DNA from: Methanoculleus taiwanensis
GTDB lineage: Archaea; Halobacteriota; Methanomicrobia; Methanomicrobiales; Methanoculleaceae
Length of the DNA stretch: 64,000 nucleotides
NCBI RefSeq assembly: GCF_004102725.1
Contig: NZ_LHQS01000001.1
Location: 186,001 to 250,000 of the forward strand
Reading direction: 5' to 3'
The first letter of the stretch is position 1, and each line of letters starts with the position of its first letter. Of this stretch, positions 7,687 to 14,928 are shown piece by piece. Position numbers and translations under genes: made by a program. The notes under the pieces were generated by a model, which ran no database searches, had not been told where the DNA came from, and saw only the letters and a program-made list of their open reading frames with translations.

Positions 7687-9048
7687 ATGGCATCGGCACT
7701 CACCGAGCTCTCCTTCATCCTCCTCCAGATGATCTGCGTCATCGTGGTGGTCGCCTACCTGATCACCAGGAGCGGGGCATTCACCGAGATCCTCGACAAG
7801 ACCTTCACCTGGAAGAATCAAGCGATTCTTATCCTTGTTTTCGGCGCCATCTCGATATACGGGACTGAGAGCGGTGTTGCGATCATGGGCGCCGTCATCA
7901 ACGTCCGCGACCTCGGTCCGATGGTCGGCGGGCTCGCCGCCGGGCCAATCGTCGGTCTCGGCGCCGGCCTTATCGGGGCTGCGTATCGCGCAACACTTGG
8001 TGGATTTACGGTCGTCCCCTGCGTAATTGCCACAATTCTCGCCGGAATCTTCGGCGGCACGATATATCTCCTGAATAATCGCAATTTTATCGGAGCACAG
8101 GGTGCCGTCCTCTTTGCCGTGGGGATGGAAGCACTCCACATGGGGCTTGTCCTCGTCATCTGCCGGCCATTCGAACAGGCTTGGAGTATCGTCGGGCAGG
8201 TAGCCTTCCCGATGATCCTCGCCAACGCCGCCGGAGTCTTCATCTTCGCCTTCATCATCGGCAACCTGATCACCGAACGGCAGACGAAGGCGGAACGGGA
8301 TGCGTACTTCTCCGAGCTCGAGCGGAAGCGCGCCGAGCTGCAGATCGCCCACGATATCCAGATGAGTTTTCTGCCCGAGAAACTCCCCCGCGTACCCGCG
8401 TACGACCTTGCCGCAATGAGCCTTCCGGCAAAAGAGGTCGGCGGAGACTTCTACGATGCCATCCCGCTCCCCGACGGGCGGCTCGGGATTGTTATGGCGG
8501 ACGTCTCAGGGAAGGGTGTCCCCGCCGCCCTCTTCATGGCGCTCTCGCGGACGGTCGTGCGTGCCCACGCCCGGCACAGCGGGGCAAAGGACGCCATTCA
8601 GGATGCGAATATCCTCATCGCGGAGGATTCAAAGTCAGGGATGTTCGTCACGCTCTTCTACGGGGTCGTCGACGCGGCACGGCTGACGATGACCTACGTC
8701 AACGCCGGACACAACCCCCCCCTGCTCTTCCGGGACGGTGAACCCCGGGAATTGAAAGCGACCGGGATCATCCTCGGGGTTATGGAGGACGCCGAGTACG
8801 AGGAGCAGACGGTCGATCTTCGAGCCGGGGATCTGCTGCTCCTCTACACCGACGGCGTAACCGAGGCTATAGACCCGGACGATAAGCAGTTCGGGGAAGA
8901 ACGGCTGATCGCCACCGTGCAGGAGTGCCGGCACCTCCCTTCAAGCGAGATCGTCGAACGGATACAACAGGCGGTTTTCGCCTTCTGCGGACGCGAACCG
9001 CAGTTCGACGACCTGACGCTGATGGTGCTGAAGGTGAGCGGCCCATGA
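7687..9048 (+). CDS. 5TM (LytS-type) membrane protein with SpoIIE/RsbU PP2C phosphatase domain
   Basis: 453 residues. The first 195 form a 5TMR-LYT sensor with the signature INVRDLGPMVGGLAAGP and GLGAGLIGAAYR. A helical linker (about 196-225) contains AERDAYFSELERKRAEL. Residues about 225-453 are a PP2C-type serine phosphatase with metal-binding motifs GGDFYDA, ADVSGKGVPAALFM and the final DDLTLMVLK. In bacteria such RsbU-type phosphatases dephosphorylate STAS antagonists; the STAS protein at 7299 is the obvious substrate. The membrane sensor presumably controls activity in response to an unknown ligand. The stop codon overlaps the next gene's start (ATGA), indicating translational coupling. 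The same 5TM sensor type is found twice in the Nramp fusion at 27911-30502. Confidence 0.92.
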   Translation: MASALTELSFILLQMICVIVVVAYLITRSGAFTEILDKTFTWKNQAILILVFGAISIYGTESGVAIMGAVINVRDLGPMVGGLAAGPIVGLGAGLIGAAYRATLGGFTVVPCVIATILAGIFGGTIYLLNNRNFIGAQGAVLFAVGMEALHMGLVLVICRPFEQAWSIVGQVAFPMILANAAGVFIFAFIIGNLITERQTKAERDAYFSELERKRAELQIAHDIQMSFLPEKLPRVPAYDLAAMSLPAKEVGGDFYDAIPLPDGRLGIVMADVSGKGVPAALFMALSRTVVRAHARHSGAKDAIQDANILIAEDSKSGMFVTLFYGVVDAARLTMTYVNAGHNPPLLFRDGEPRELKATGIILGVMEDAEYEEQTVDLRAGDLLLLYTDGVTEAIDPDDKQFGEERLIATVQECRHLPSSEIVERIQQAVFAFCGREPQFDDLTLMVLKVSGP

Positions 9049-9473
9049 CGCTCTCCGCACGGCTCACCGTCCCGGCAGACCTCGAGAACCTCTCGGTGAT
9101 CGCCGGGTTCCTCGAAGAGACCCTGGAGGAGGCGGGGTGCTCCGCCGAGACGCTCTTTGCCGTGCAGCTCGCGGTCGACGAGGCCTGCAGCAACACGATT
9201 CTGTACGGTTACCCCGGAGGAGAGAGGGGAGCAATCACGATCACCTGCGAAGTAGATGCGGATGAGGTCAGGGTAATGCTCGCCGATGACGGGCGGCCGT
9301 TCAACCCGCTCAACGCCCGCGAACCCGACCTGACCGCCGGACTTGAGGAGCGGAAGATCGGCGGACTCGGCGTTCACTTCATCAAAAGCGTCATGGACAG
9401 CGTCACGTACGCATATTCGGAAGAAAAGAACGTACTTCTGCTCGTAAAACGGGAGTCCACGCCGGGCAGGTGA
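9045..9473 (+). CDS. RsbW/SpoIIAB-like serine/threonine protein kinase (GHKL ATPase)
   Basis: 142 residues from the ATG at 9045, which overlaps the phosphatase stop codon by four bases. It is a HATPase_c_2 domain with an intact N box (AVDEACSNTILYGY), G1 box (LADDGRPFNPLN) and a glycine loop (EERKIGGLGVHFIKSVMDSV). Bacterial members phosphorylate STAS antagonists and bind target proteins. Its place after the STAS and phosphatase genes completes the kinase/antagonist/phosphatase trio. An upstream in-frame extension to 8925 exists but lies entirely inside the phosphatase gene, so it was rejected. The target protein is not identifiable, since archaea lack sigma factors. Confidence 0.9.
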   Translation: MTLSARLTVPADLENLSVIAGFLEETLEEAGCSAETLFAVQLAVDEACSNTILYGYPGGERGAITITCEVDADEVRVMLADDGRPFNPLNAREPDLTAGLEERKIGGLGVHFIKSVMDSVTYAYSEEKNVLLLVKRESTPGR

Positions 9474-9479
9474 CCCGTA

Positions 9480-10961
9480 TCATACAGGCGCAGGTTTCAG
9501 CCGCACCAGAATTGCGGTACCTGCCCCCGTGTCGCCCGGAACCCTGTTCTCCGCCCGTATATCCCCGTCGTAGCGCTCCACGAGCATTCTGCTGATGTAG
9601 AGGCCCAGGCCGCTGCCCGGCTCCCTGCTCTCGCCCCGCTGGAAGCGATTGAAGACCGCGTCTTTCAGGGCATCGGGGATACCGGGGCCGGTATCCCCGA
9701 CAACGACGGTGACCTCGCCGTCCCGCTCCTCAACACCGATGGTGATAGCGACGTCTGTCCCGCCGAACTTGAGGGCGTTTCCGATGAGGTTTCCAAAGAC
9801 CTCCGGAAGGAGATCGTCCGCCCAGACAGTCACTGCCGTGCCCGTATACCGGACATGCGCACCGGGATAGTGACCGATCGCGGTTCGTATCGCGGCATCG
9901 AGGTTCACCGGCCGGAGCCTGGCCTCCGGGTCACGGAGGGAGCGGAGCCGGCTGACTCCGGCGATGATAGCCGAGCTCTGTTCAATCCCCACACGAACGC
10001 GCCGGACATACTCCCGCTCCGCATCGCCGGCGAGCTCCTCGAGCACCTCCGTATACCCGAGGGCAACGGCATTGGCGTTATTGATATCGTGGGTCATGAG
10101 GTCGAGGTAGAGGTTCGCCTCCCGGGATGCCGCTTCCAGCCGTTCCTGGAGCATGGCACGAGAGATCACACCGCCAACCTCCTCGCCGATCGCTTCGAGC
10201 GTGCTCTTTTCAAGGTCGGTGAACCGGTGGAAACTGCTGCTTGCAATATGGATCGACCCGATCACCCGCCCGCCGACGGTGACCGGAATGCCCGCGAGCG
10301 AGAAGACCCCGAGTTCGCCGGACTCGTGGGAGACGTTGAGGTACTTCTCGGCGTAGCAGGGCCGCCCTTCGAGGAAGACCTCGCGGTAGTGGGGGGTGCA
10401 GATATCGACCGTGAGCACATCGGGGAAGTAGAGGTCGTAAAGACCGAAGAATGCCTTCAGATCCGCACGCTTGAACCGCGGATCCACAAGGTATACAGCG
10501 CCCGCATCGAAGTCCATCAGCTCGACGGTCTGCTGCAGCACCGTCTGCAGGACCTCCCCCGACGCCACCGGCGAGGCGCTCGCACGCATGATCCGGTTGA
10601 TAACACCGATCCGCCGGTTGCAGGAGTGGAGTTCCTCCTCCACCACGGCAGCGGGGCCTGTTTCCGTAACGGTAAGAAGGATGTGCTCCCCCTGCCCGTC
10701 CCTGGTCACGGGGAGAAGACGACTCTCGACCGCGAAGCTGCGCAGGTCTCCCGCTCTACCTCTCCAGGCAGCGGTACGATACCCCTCCCGGAGATCGCCT
10801 TCGGAGAGTGCCCTGACCGCCTCGTCCCTATCCTCCGGAAAGAGCAGATTCAGGGCGGGGTTTGTATAGACCGGCCGGCCGGCTCCGTCAAGAACCAGCA
10901 AAGGAACGGTGAGTCTCGCGAGAGCTTCCGCAGGGTCGAACGGCAGTGTCGGATCGGTCAT
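9480..10961 (-). CDS. PAS-GAF sensor histidine kinase
   Basis: 493-residue cytoplasmic kinase convergent with the partner-switching operon (6-bp gap). A PAS domain (about 10-125) is followed by a GAF domain (about 150-285). The phosphorylated His is probably in LMTHDINNANAVALGYTEV (about residue 290), an archaeal-type variant. The C-terminal ATPase has EVFGNLIGNALKFGG, GDTGPGIPDALKD and a GSGLGLYISRMLV box. No response regulator is adjacent; REC domains occur in this window only in the kinase at 2121. GAF suggests binding of a small molecule, but no ligand-specific residues were recognised. Orientation separates it from the operon to its left, so functional linkage is uncertain. Confidence 0.9.
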   Translation of the reverse strand: MTDPTLPFDPAEALARLTVPLLVLDGAGRPVYTNPALNLLFPEDRDEAVRALSEGDLREGYRTAAWRGRAGDLRSFAVESRLLPVTRDGQGEHILLTVTETGPAAVVEEELHSCNRRIGVINRIMRASASPVASGEVLQTVLQQTVELMDFDAGAVYLVDPRFKRADLKAFFGLYDLYFPDVLTVDICTPHYREVFLEGRPCYAEKYLNVSHESGELGVFSLAGIPVTVGGRVIGSIHIASSSFHRFTDLEKSTLEAIGEEVGGVISRAMLQERLEAASREANLYLDLMTHDINNANAVALGYTEVLEELAGDAEREYVRRVRVGIEQSSAIIAGVSRLRSLRDPEARLRPVNLDAAIRTAIGHYPGAHVRYTGTAVTVWADDLLPEVFGNLIGNALKFGGTDVAITIGVEERDGEVTVVVGDTGPGIPDALKDAVFNRFQRGESREPGSGLGLYISRMLVERYDGDIRAENRVPGDTGAGTAILVRLKPAPV

Positions 10962-11119
10962 GCCAGAGAGGTATTCGGCCTGATCCGCGAAATGCTTATC
11001 TGTGGCTGGACCAGAACAGGAAACCAGATAGAATCAGAAAAACGGCGATACTGGAGGTTGCCTTGAATCGCAACCATAATTAGATATCTTTTTTCATACG
11101 GAATACGACATTGCCTCAT

Positions 11120-11749
11120 ATGCAGATCAGAGGTATCGTACTCATCGCCTGCATCCTGATCGCCGCCACGGCGTTTGCAGGATGCACGGGAACCGTGCAG
11201 CAGCCGGCCGAAACGCCGACGGCGACGCCCACACCCGAACCGACCACCGCGGCGCCCACGCCGACACCGGAGCCGGAGCCCTACCCGGACGCTCTCGCCG
11301 TGGACGAGTTCTACCACTACGGCACGAACGAGACCGGACGCGAGGTCACCGTCGATCGCTATATGCTGCAGGACTCATACCGGATTCACCACCCCGACTG
11401 GGGGATGCGTGAGACGGTCGTATCGCCCGCCGCCGGAAACCAGTTCCTCTTCGTCTACCTGAAAGTGAAGCATGCAGGTACCGCAAAGGAGCTCTACACA
11501 CCGTATCCAGGCAGCATCTACGCCGTTGCCGACGGTGTCTCCTACTCCCATCGCGCTGACCGTGCCGAGTCCGTCACCACGGTGCTGGACGCCCGCGGGA
11601 TAGAGGATTACACGTTCCAGAAGATCTACAAGACGCAGACCATCGACGGATTCCTGATCTATGAGATTCCGGCATCGGTGACTGCCGGGGACATATACAT
11701 CGCCATGAACCTCGGCAACGACGAGGTGGCGGCCTTCGACCTCGCCTAG
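11120..11749 (+). CDS. Secreted lipoprotein, DUF4352-like
   Basis: 209 residues from the ATG at 11120; a TTG three codons earlier is less likely. The N-terminus is a lipoprotein signal peptide with hydrophobic core GIVLIACILIAATAFAG and lipobox AGCTG. A Thr/Pro-rich spacer with repeated PTPTPEP-like units (about 33-60) follows, probably O-glycosylated and spanning the S-layer. The remaining 145 residues form an all-beta domain like those of DUF4352/immunoglobulin-like surface lipoproteins (FLFVYLKVKHAGT...LYTPYPGSIYAVADG). Function is unknown. Its 3' end overlaps the converging gene at 11746 by four bases. Confidence 0.75.
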   Translation: MQIRGIVLIACILIAATAFAGCTGTVQQPAETPTATPTPEPTTAAPTPTPEPEPYPDALAVDEFYHYGTNETGREVTVDRYMLQDSYRIHHPDWGMRETVVSPAAGNQFLFVYLKVKHAGTAKELYTPYPGSIYAVADGVSYSHRADRAESVTTVLDARGIEDYTFQKIYKTQTIDGFLIYEIPASVTAGDIYIAMNLGNDEVAAFDLA

Positions 11750-12573
11750 GCGAGGGGCGAGTCCAGAGCCACCGGAAGATCCTCTTTTTTCAGCACCACT
11801 ACCGCCGACTCCTCCAGCATCAGGTTCACGCATTCGTGCCGCCCTGCCATCCGGAAGTCGGTTCGAAGGACGATTACCGGTTTTCCGAGCGCATAGGCGT
11901 ATCCCATCTCCCAGGCTGTTCCGGAATCCGCATCAGCACCGTCACAGACCGCGACGACGATGTCGGCCTCTCGGAGCGCCCGGACATGCCGGTCGAAGAT
12001 GGCGCGGTGCTCTTCCCTGTCCCGGCAGGAGCTGTTATCGCCAACCTCCTGCGGGAGGTAGACGTCGAAGAGGTGCCGGGTGAGGAGATCGTAGAGCACC
12101 AGGTTGTAGGCCAGCTCGGCTTCGGTGAAGAGCGGGCCTGCGAGGTAGATCCGGTGGCGGGCGAAGGTCTTCACGTCAAATGCACGGATATCGGAAAACC
12201 GTGCCAGAAACGCACCGCGTCCAGGCTGTTTTTCCGATGAGTAGTAGGTGGCGGTCACCCCGCAGGCCGGCGACGAGTCCACACCGACGATGCAGAGCGG
12301 TTCTCCCCGCTCGTGGACGATTTTCCTGACCTGTTCTGCAAGGTCGTCCAGGAGCGCCTCGAACGCCGGTGTCGCGAGGCGATCGAGGTACGACCCCGGG
12401 GAGCGATCGGTACCGAGGTAGATCGACTCCGGGCAGGGAAGGGCGACGACCTCGATACCGAACTTCCTGCACCGCTCAAGAGCGCGTGAAAACCACTGCT
12501 TATCCTCTTCGGTCGTGATGCCCCGGGCACGGCAGGCCGGGTTTAGAATACAGGGGCTGACAAGCACGTACAT
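11746..12573 (-). CDS. DUF523/TudS-like domain fused to nucleoside 2-deoxyribosyltransferase-like domain
   Basis: 275 residues. The N-terminal half begins VSPCILNPACRARG, has a later CPE motif and CIVGVDSSPACG. This cysteine pattern resembles DUF523/TudS proteins, some of which are thiouracil desulfidases with an Fe-S cluster. The C-terminal half (about 140-275) is a nucleoside 2-deoxyribosyltransferase-like Rossmann domain: IYLAGPLFTEAE, an ADIVVAVCDGADADSGTAWEMG segment with the catalytic-type Glu, and YALGKPVIVLRTD. The joined domains suggest a nucleobase or nucleoside salvage or cleaning reaction, for example on thiolated bases, but that is inference. Neighbours give no further clue. Confidence 0.75.
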   Translation of the reverse strand: MYVLVSPCILNPACRARGITTEEDKQWFSRALERCRKFGIEVVALPCPESIYLGTDRSPGSYLDRLATPAFEALLDDLAEQVRKIVHERGEPLCIVGVDSSPACGVTATYYSSEKQPGRGAFLARFSDIRAFDVKTFARHRIYLAGPLFTEAELAYNLVLYDLLTRHLFDVYLPQEVGDNSSCRDREEHRAIFDRHVRALREADIVVAVCDGADADSGTAWEMGYAYALGKPVIVLRTDFRMAGRHECVNLMLEESAVVVLKKEDLPVALDSPLA

Positions 12574-12609
12574 TGATAGGAGATGGGCTTTCAGATCATA
12601 ACAAGACCG

Positions 12610-13107
12610 ATGATACCGCTCTACGCCTACCGCGACAACACCTGCGATCCCCGGAAGTGCACCATGAAAAAGCTGGCGAGCCGCGGCCTTGTCAAAATCG
12701 TGACCCGCCTGCCGGATATCCCCCGCACGACGCTGCTCCTCGACCCGACAGCGGAGCAGGCGGTCTCACCGGCTGACCGGGCGCTCCCCTCCGTCACGGC
12801 GCTCGACTGCTCGTGGGAGGTCCTCGATACCGGAGCCGTGAGCAGATGGCGGAACCGGCGGGCACTCCCGTTCCTCGTCGCCGCCAATCCCGTCAACTTC
12901 GGCCGGCCGTTCCGGCTCACCTCAGTAGAGGCGATGGCGGCAGTGCTCGTTATCCTCGGTGAACAGGAGCAGGCGGTACGGATCCTCGAACCGTTCCGGT
13001 GGGGGCTCCGATTCCTCGAGGTGAACCACGACCCGCTCGAGGAGTACGCAGCGGCACGCAACAGCAGCGAGGTCGTGGCGATCCAGGCACTCTATATGGG
13101 CGACTGA
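12610..13107 (+). CDS. tsr3: Tsr3-type 16S rRNA aminocarboxypropyltransferase (DUF367)
   Basis: 165 residues from ATG 12610; an alternative in-frame ATG at 12583 would add nine residues that the family does not have. The start LYAYRDNTCDPRKCTMKKLA is the characteristic RLI-like/Tsr3 N-terminus, followed by LDCSWE (substrate pocket) and LPFLVAANPVNFGRPFRLT. The family transfers the aminocarboxypropyl group of S-adenosylmethionine to a hypermodified base in the small-subunit rRNA decoding region. Length matches archaeal members. Divergent from the deoxyribosyltransferase fusion with a 36-bp gap, so the two probably share a promoter region. Confidence 0.9.
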   Translation: MIPLYAYRDNTCDPRKCTMKKLASRGLVKIVTRLPDIPRTTLLLDPTAEQAVSPADRALPSVTALDCSWEVLDTGAVSRWRNRRALPFLVAANPVNFGRPFRLTSVEAMAAVLVILGEQEQAVRILEPFRWGLRFLEVNHDPLEEYAAARNSSEVVAIQALYMGD

Positions 13108-13134
13108 CCGTGCAGGAGACGGGGGTGAACCCCG

Positions 13135-14574
13135 TCAGTGCAGGGTTTCAAAGCCGGGGATCCCGAGGGTATGTTTTGCGAGGTACATTGCATCCGCAAG
13201 CGTCAAAACGCCGTCGCCGGTGACCTCGGCGGCAGGAGACGCCCCGAAGGCATACCCGGACACCCCGAGCAGGGAGCGGGCGAGACAGGTCGCATCGTAG
13301 AGGGTCACCCGACCATCGCCCGAGAGATCACCGTTCCTGACGACCGTCAGGGGAACGGCGACCGACGAGTTCACAGCCCCACTCTTCTCCATGACGGTCA
13401 CGCCGAGCCCGACCGACCGGTAGGTGCCGTTTTCGTGCGGCGATGCGGCCGTTGCCGCGATCTGTACCGTCCAGTGCCCGTCCTCCGCCTGCATCATCGG
13501 CATTGAGACCGGCCCGCCGATCGCGGAGAGATTGACCGTGACCGTCTCGATACCGCTACCACCGGTGACGGTCACCCCGAGCCTCGAAGACTCGCCCCAG
13601 GCCGGAGCCCCGTCGGTATCGACGGCGATGAGTCCCGGCGAGGCGGTTGGGAAAGAGACAGCGAGCGGGGAGGTGACAGTGATGAGATCGGTCCGGGTGA
13701 CCGTATCAGTTCCAGCGGCATTCCCGGTCGTCAGCGTTACCGAGTAGGTGCCGGGCACGGTGTAGATGTGTGCCGGATGCTGCTCCGTCGAGACCGCACC
13801 GTCCCCAAGATCCCACGTCCACGAGGTCGGGCTCCCGGTCGAGGTGTCGGTGAAGGCGACGGCAAGCGGCGCTGCCCCGCTCACGGGAGACGCGATGAAA
13901 GCGGCTGCCGGAAGCGGGGAGTCCTGCGAGGAACCGGCACCGATCGTGATCTCCTGTCTGGCGAGGTCGAGATCGTCGACGGAAACTTCGACGAGAACAC
14001 TCCCGTTCGTCACGCCCTCGAGCCCGAACGTGAGCGAGGCGACATCGACGCTGCTCGTAATCCCGCCGATCTCGAGAAGGAGGTCGGCAGTTGCGGCATC
14101 GGCCTCTGCTGTTCCGAAAACCTTCACCGAGCTTACCGTGGTGCCGGATGCGATATTACCGATACCCTGCGTCAGTTCGGCGATACCGCCGTCCGCGAGC
14201 ACGGCCATGCTGATCGGGAACCATCCGAAGGTAGCTTTGATACCTGCCTGCGTCACCGGCTCTGCCCTGATATGGATGCGGGAAGAGTCGAGCGAGAACG
14301 GGATTCGAAGATTCGTGGCTTTTAAGAAGAAGTCCTGCTGACCGTCGAGGTCTATCGCCGAGGCGATCCGGATAGAGAAACGGCTCCCGTCGGTAAGGTT
14401 GTAGACGGAGACCGTGACGCTGTCACCTTCCTCGATCTGGCAAGGGCCGATCGTGACGGCCGGAGCGTCAGAAGCGGGTGTCATGGTGGTGGGATCCACC
14501 GCCAGAACACCCTGCGTGATAAACCCCATGAGGAGCGTGAGAATGACAATGCCCCCTGGGCGGATGAATCTCAC
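13135..14574 (-). CDS. Secreted PKD- and dockerin-domain surface protein
   Basis: 479 residues from a GTG at 14574, chosen because it places the signal peptide (FIRPGGIVILTLLMGFITQG, cleaved near LAVD) at the N-terminus and fits the TATA element near 14645. The frame stays open upstream to 14904 without a signal. Residues about 28-215 are an all-beta region of unknown type. A PKD domain (about 218-295) contains AAPLAVAFTDTSTG and WDLGDG. A further beta domain follows, then two EF-hand-like calcium repeats (about 415-475: LSGDGRVTLYDATCLARSLL and VTGDGVLTLADAMYLAKHTL), which is a type I dockerin module. Dockerins bind cohesins in bacterial cellulosomes; archaeal ones have unknown partners. No cohesin is visible nearby. 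Confidence 0.82.
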   Translation of the reverse strand: MRFIRPGGIVILTLLMGFITQGVLAVDPTTMTPASDAPAVTIGPCQIEEGDSVTVSVYNLTDGSRFSIRIASAIDLDGQQDFFLKATNLRIPFSLDSSRIHIRAEPVTQAGIKATFGWFPISMAVLADGGIAELTQGIGNIASGTTVSSVKVFGTAEADAATADLLLEIGGITSSVDVASLTFGLEGVTNGSVLVEVSVDDLDLARQEITIGAGSSQDSPLPAAAFIASPVSGAAPLAVAFTDTSTGSPTSWTWDLGDGAVSTEQHPAHIYTVPGTYSVTLTTGNAAGTDTVTRTDLITVTSPLAVSFPTASPGLIAVDTDGAPAWGESSRLGVTVTGGSGIETVTVNLSAIGGPVSMPMMQAEDGHWTVQIAATAASPHENGTYRSVGLGVTVMEKSGAVNSSVAVPLTVVRNGDLSGDGRVTLYDATCLARSLLGVSGYAFGASPAAEVTGDGVLTLADAMYLAKHTLGIPGFETLH

Positions 14575-14928
14575 ACACGCGTTCTCATTCCCTCGTACAC
14601 AGGGGGAGCGTAACCCCCTATCAGATAAGTGGCTCATCAAGTATTTATGCCAATCCGTTTTTAATAACCGTTGTTTATGGCGATTTTTGCCGAACGGATG
14701 GATATTATGCCGTAGTTCCAGGCGACCAATGCCGAATAGGGAAACGATCGTACGGCACGGGAAACGAATGATCGATCCGTCCCGGATATTAGATGCAGGA
14801 CGTTTCCCGGATCTGCTGCTACAAAGAGCCGCCGCACCTTCCTTATCTCCCCTCAGAAGTCCGCCGGAGCCGCATCTTTTTATATGAGGGGAACAAGGGT
14901 TCAAATATCACGACAGGAGGTACCCGGA
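14575..14928. other. Divergent promoter region
   Basis: 354 bp between the dockerin protein and the 614-residue protein. It holds a minus-strand TATA-like element (CATAAATAC on the minus strand, around 14645) for the dockerin gene and TTTTTATATG around 14876-14885 for the plus-strand gene, followed by a perfect AGGAGGT ribosome-binding site at 14915-14921. I see no other structure. Confidence 0.5.

Noticed and set aside
8925-9044. 40-residue N-terminal extension of the RsbW-like kinase
   Set aside because: Lies wholly inside the phosphatase gene; the ATGA overlap at 9045 gives a family-length protein.
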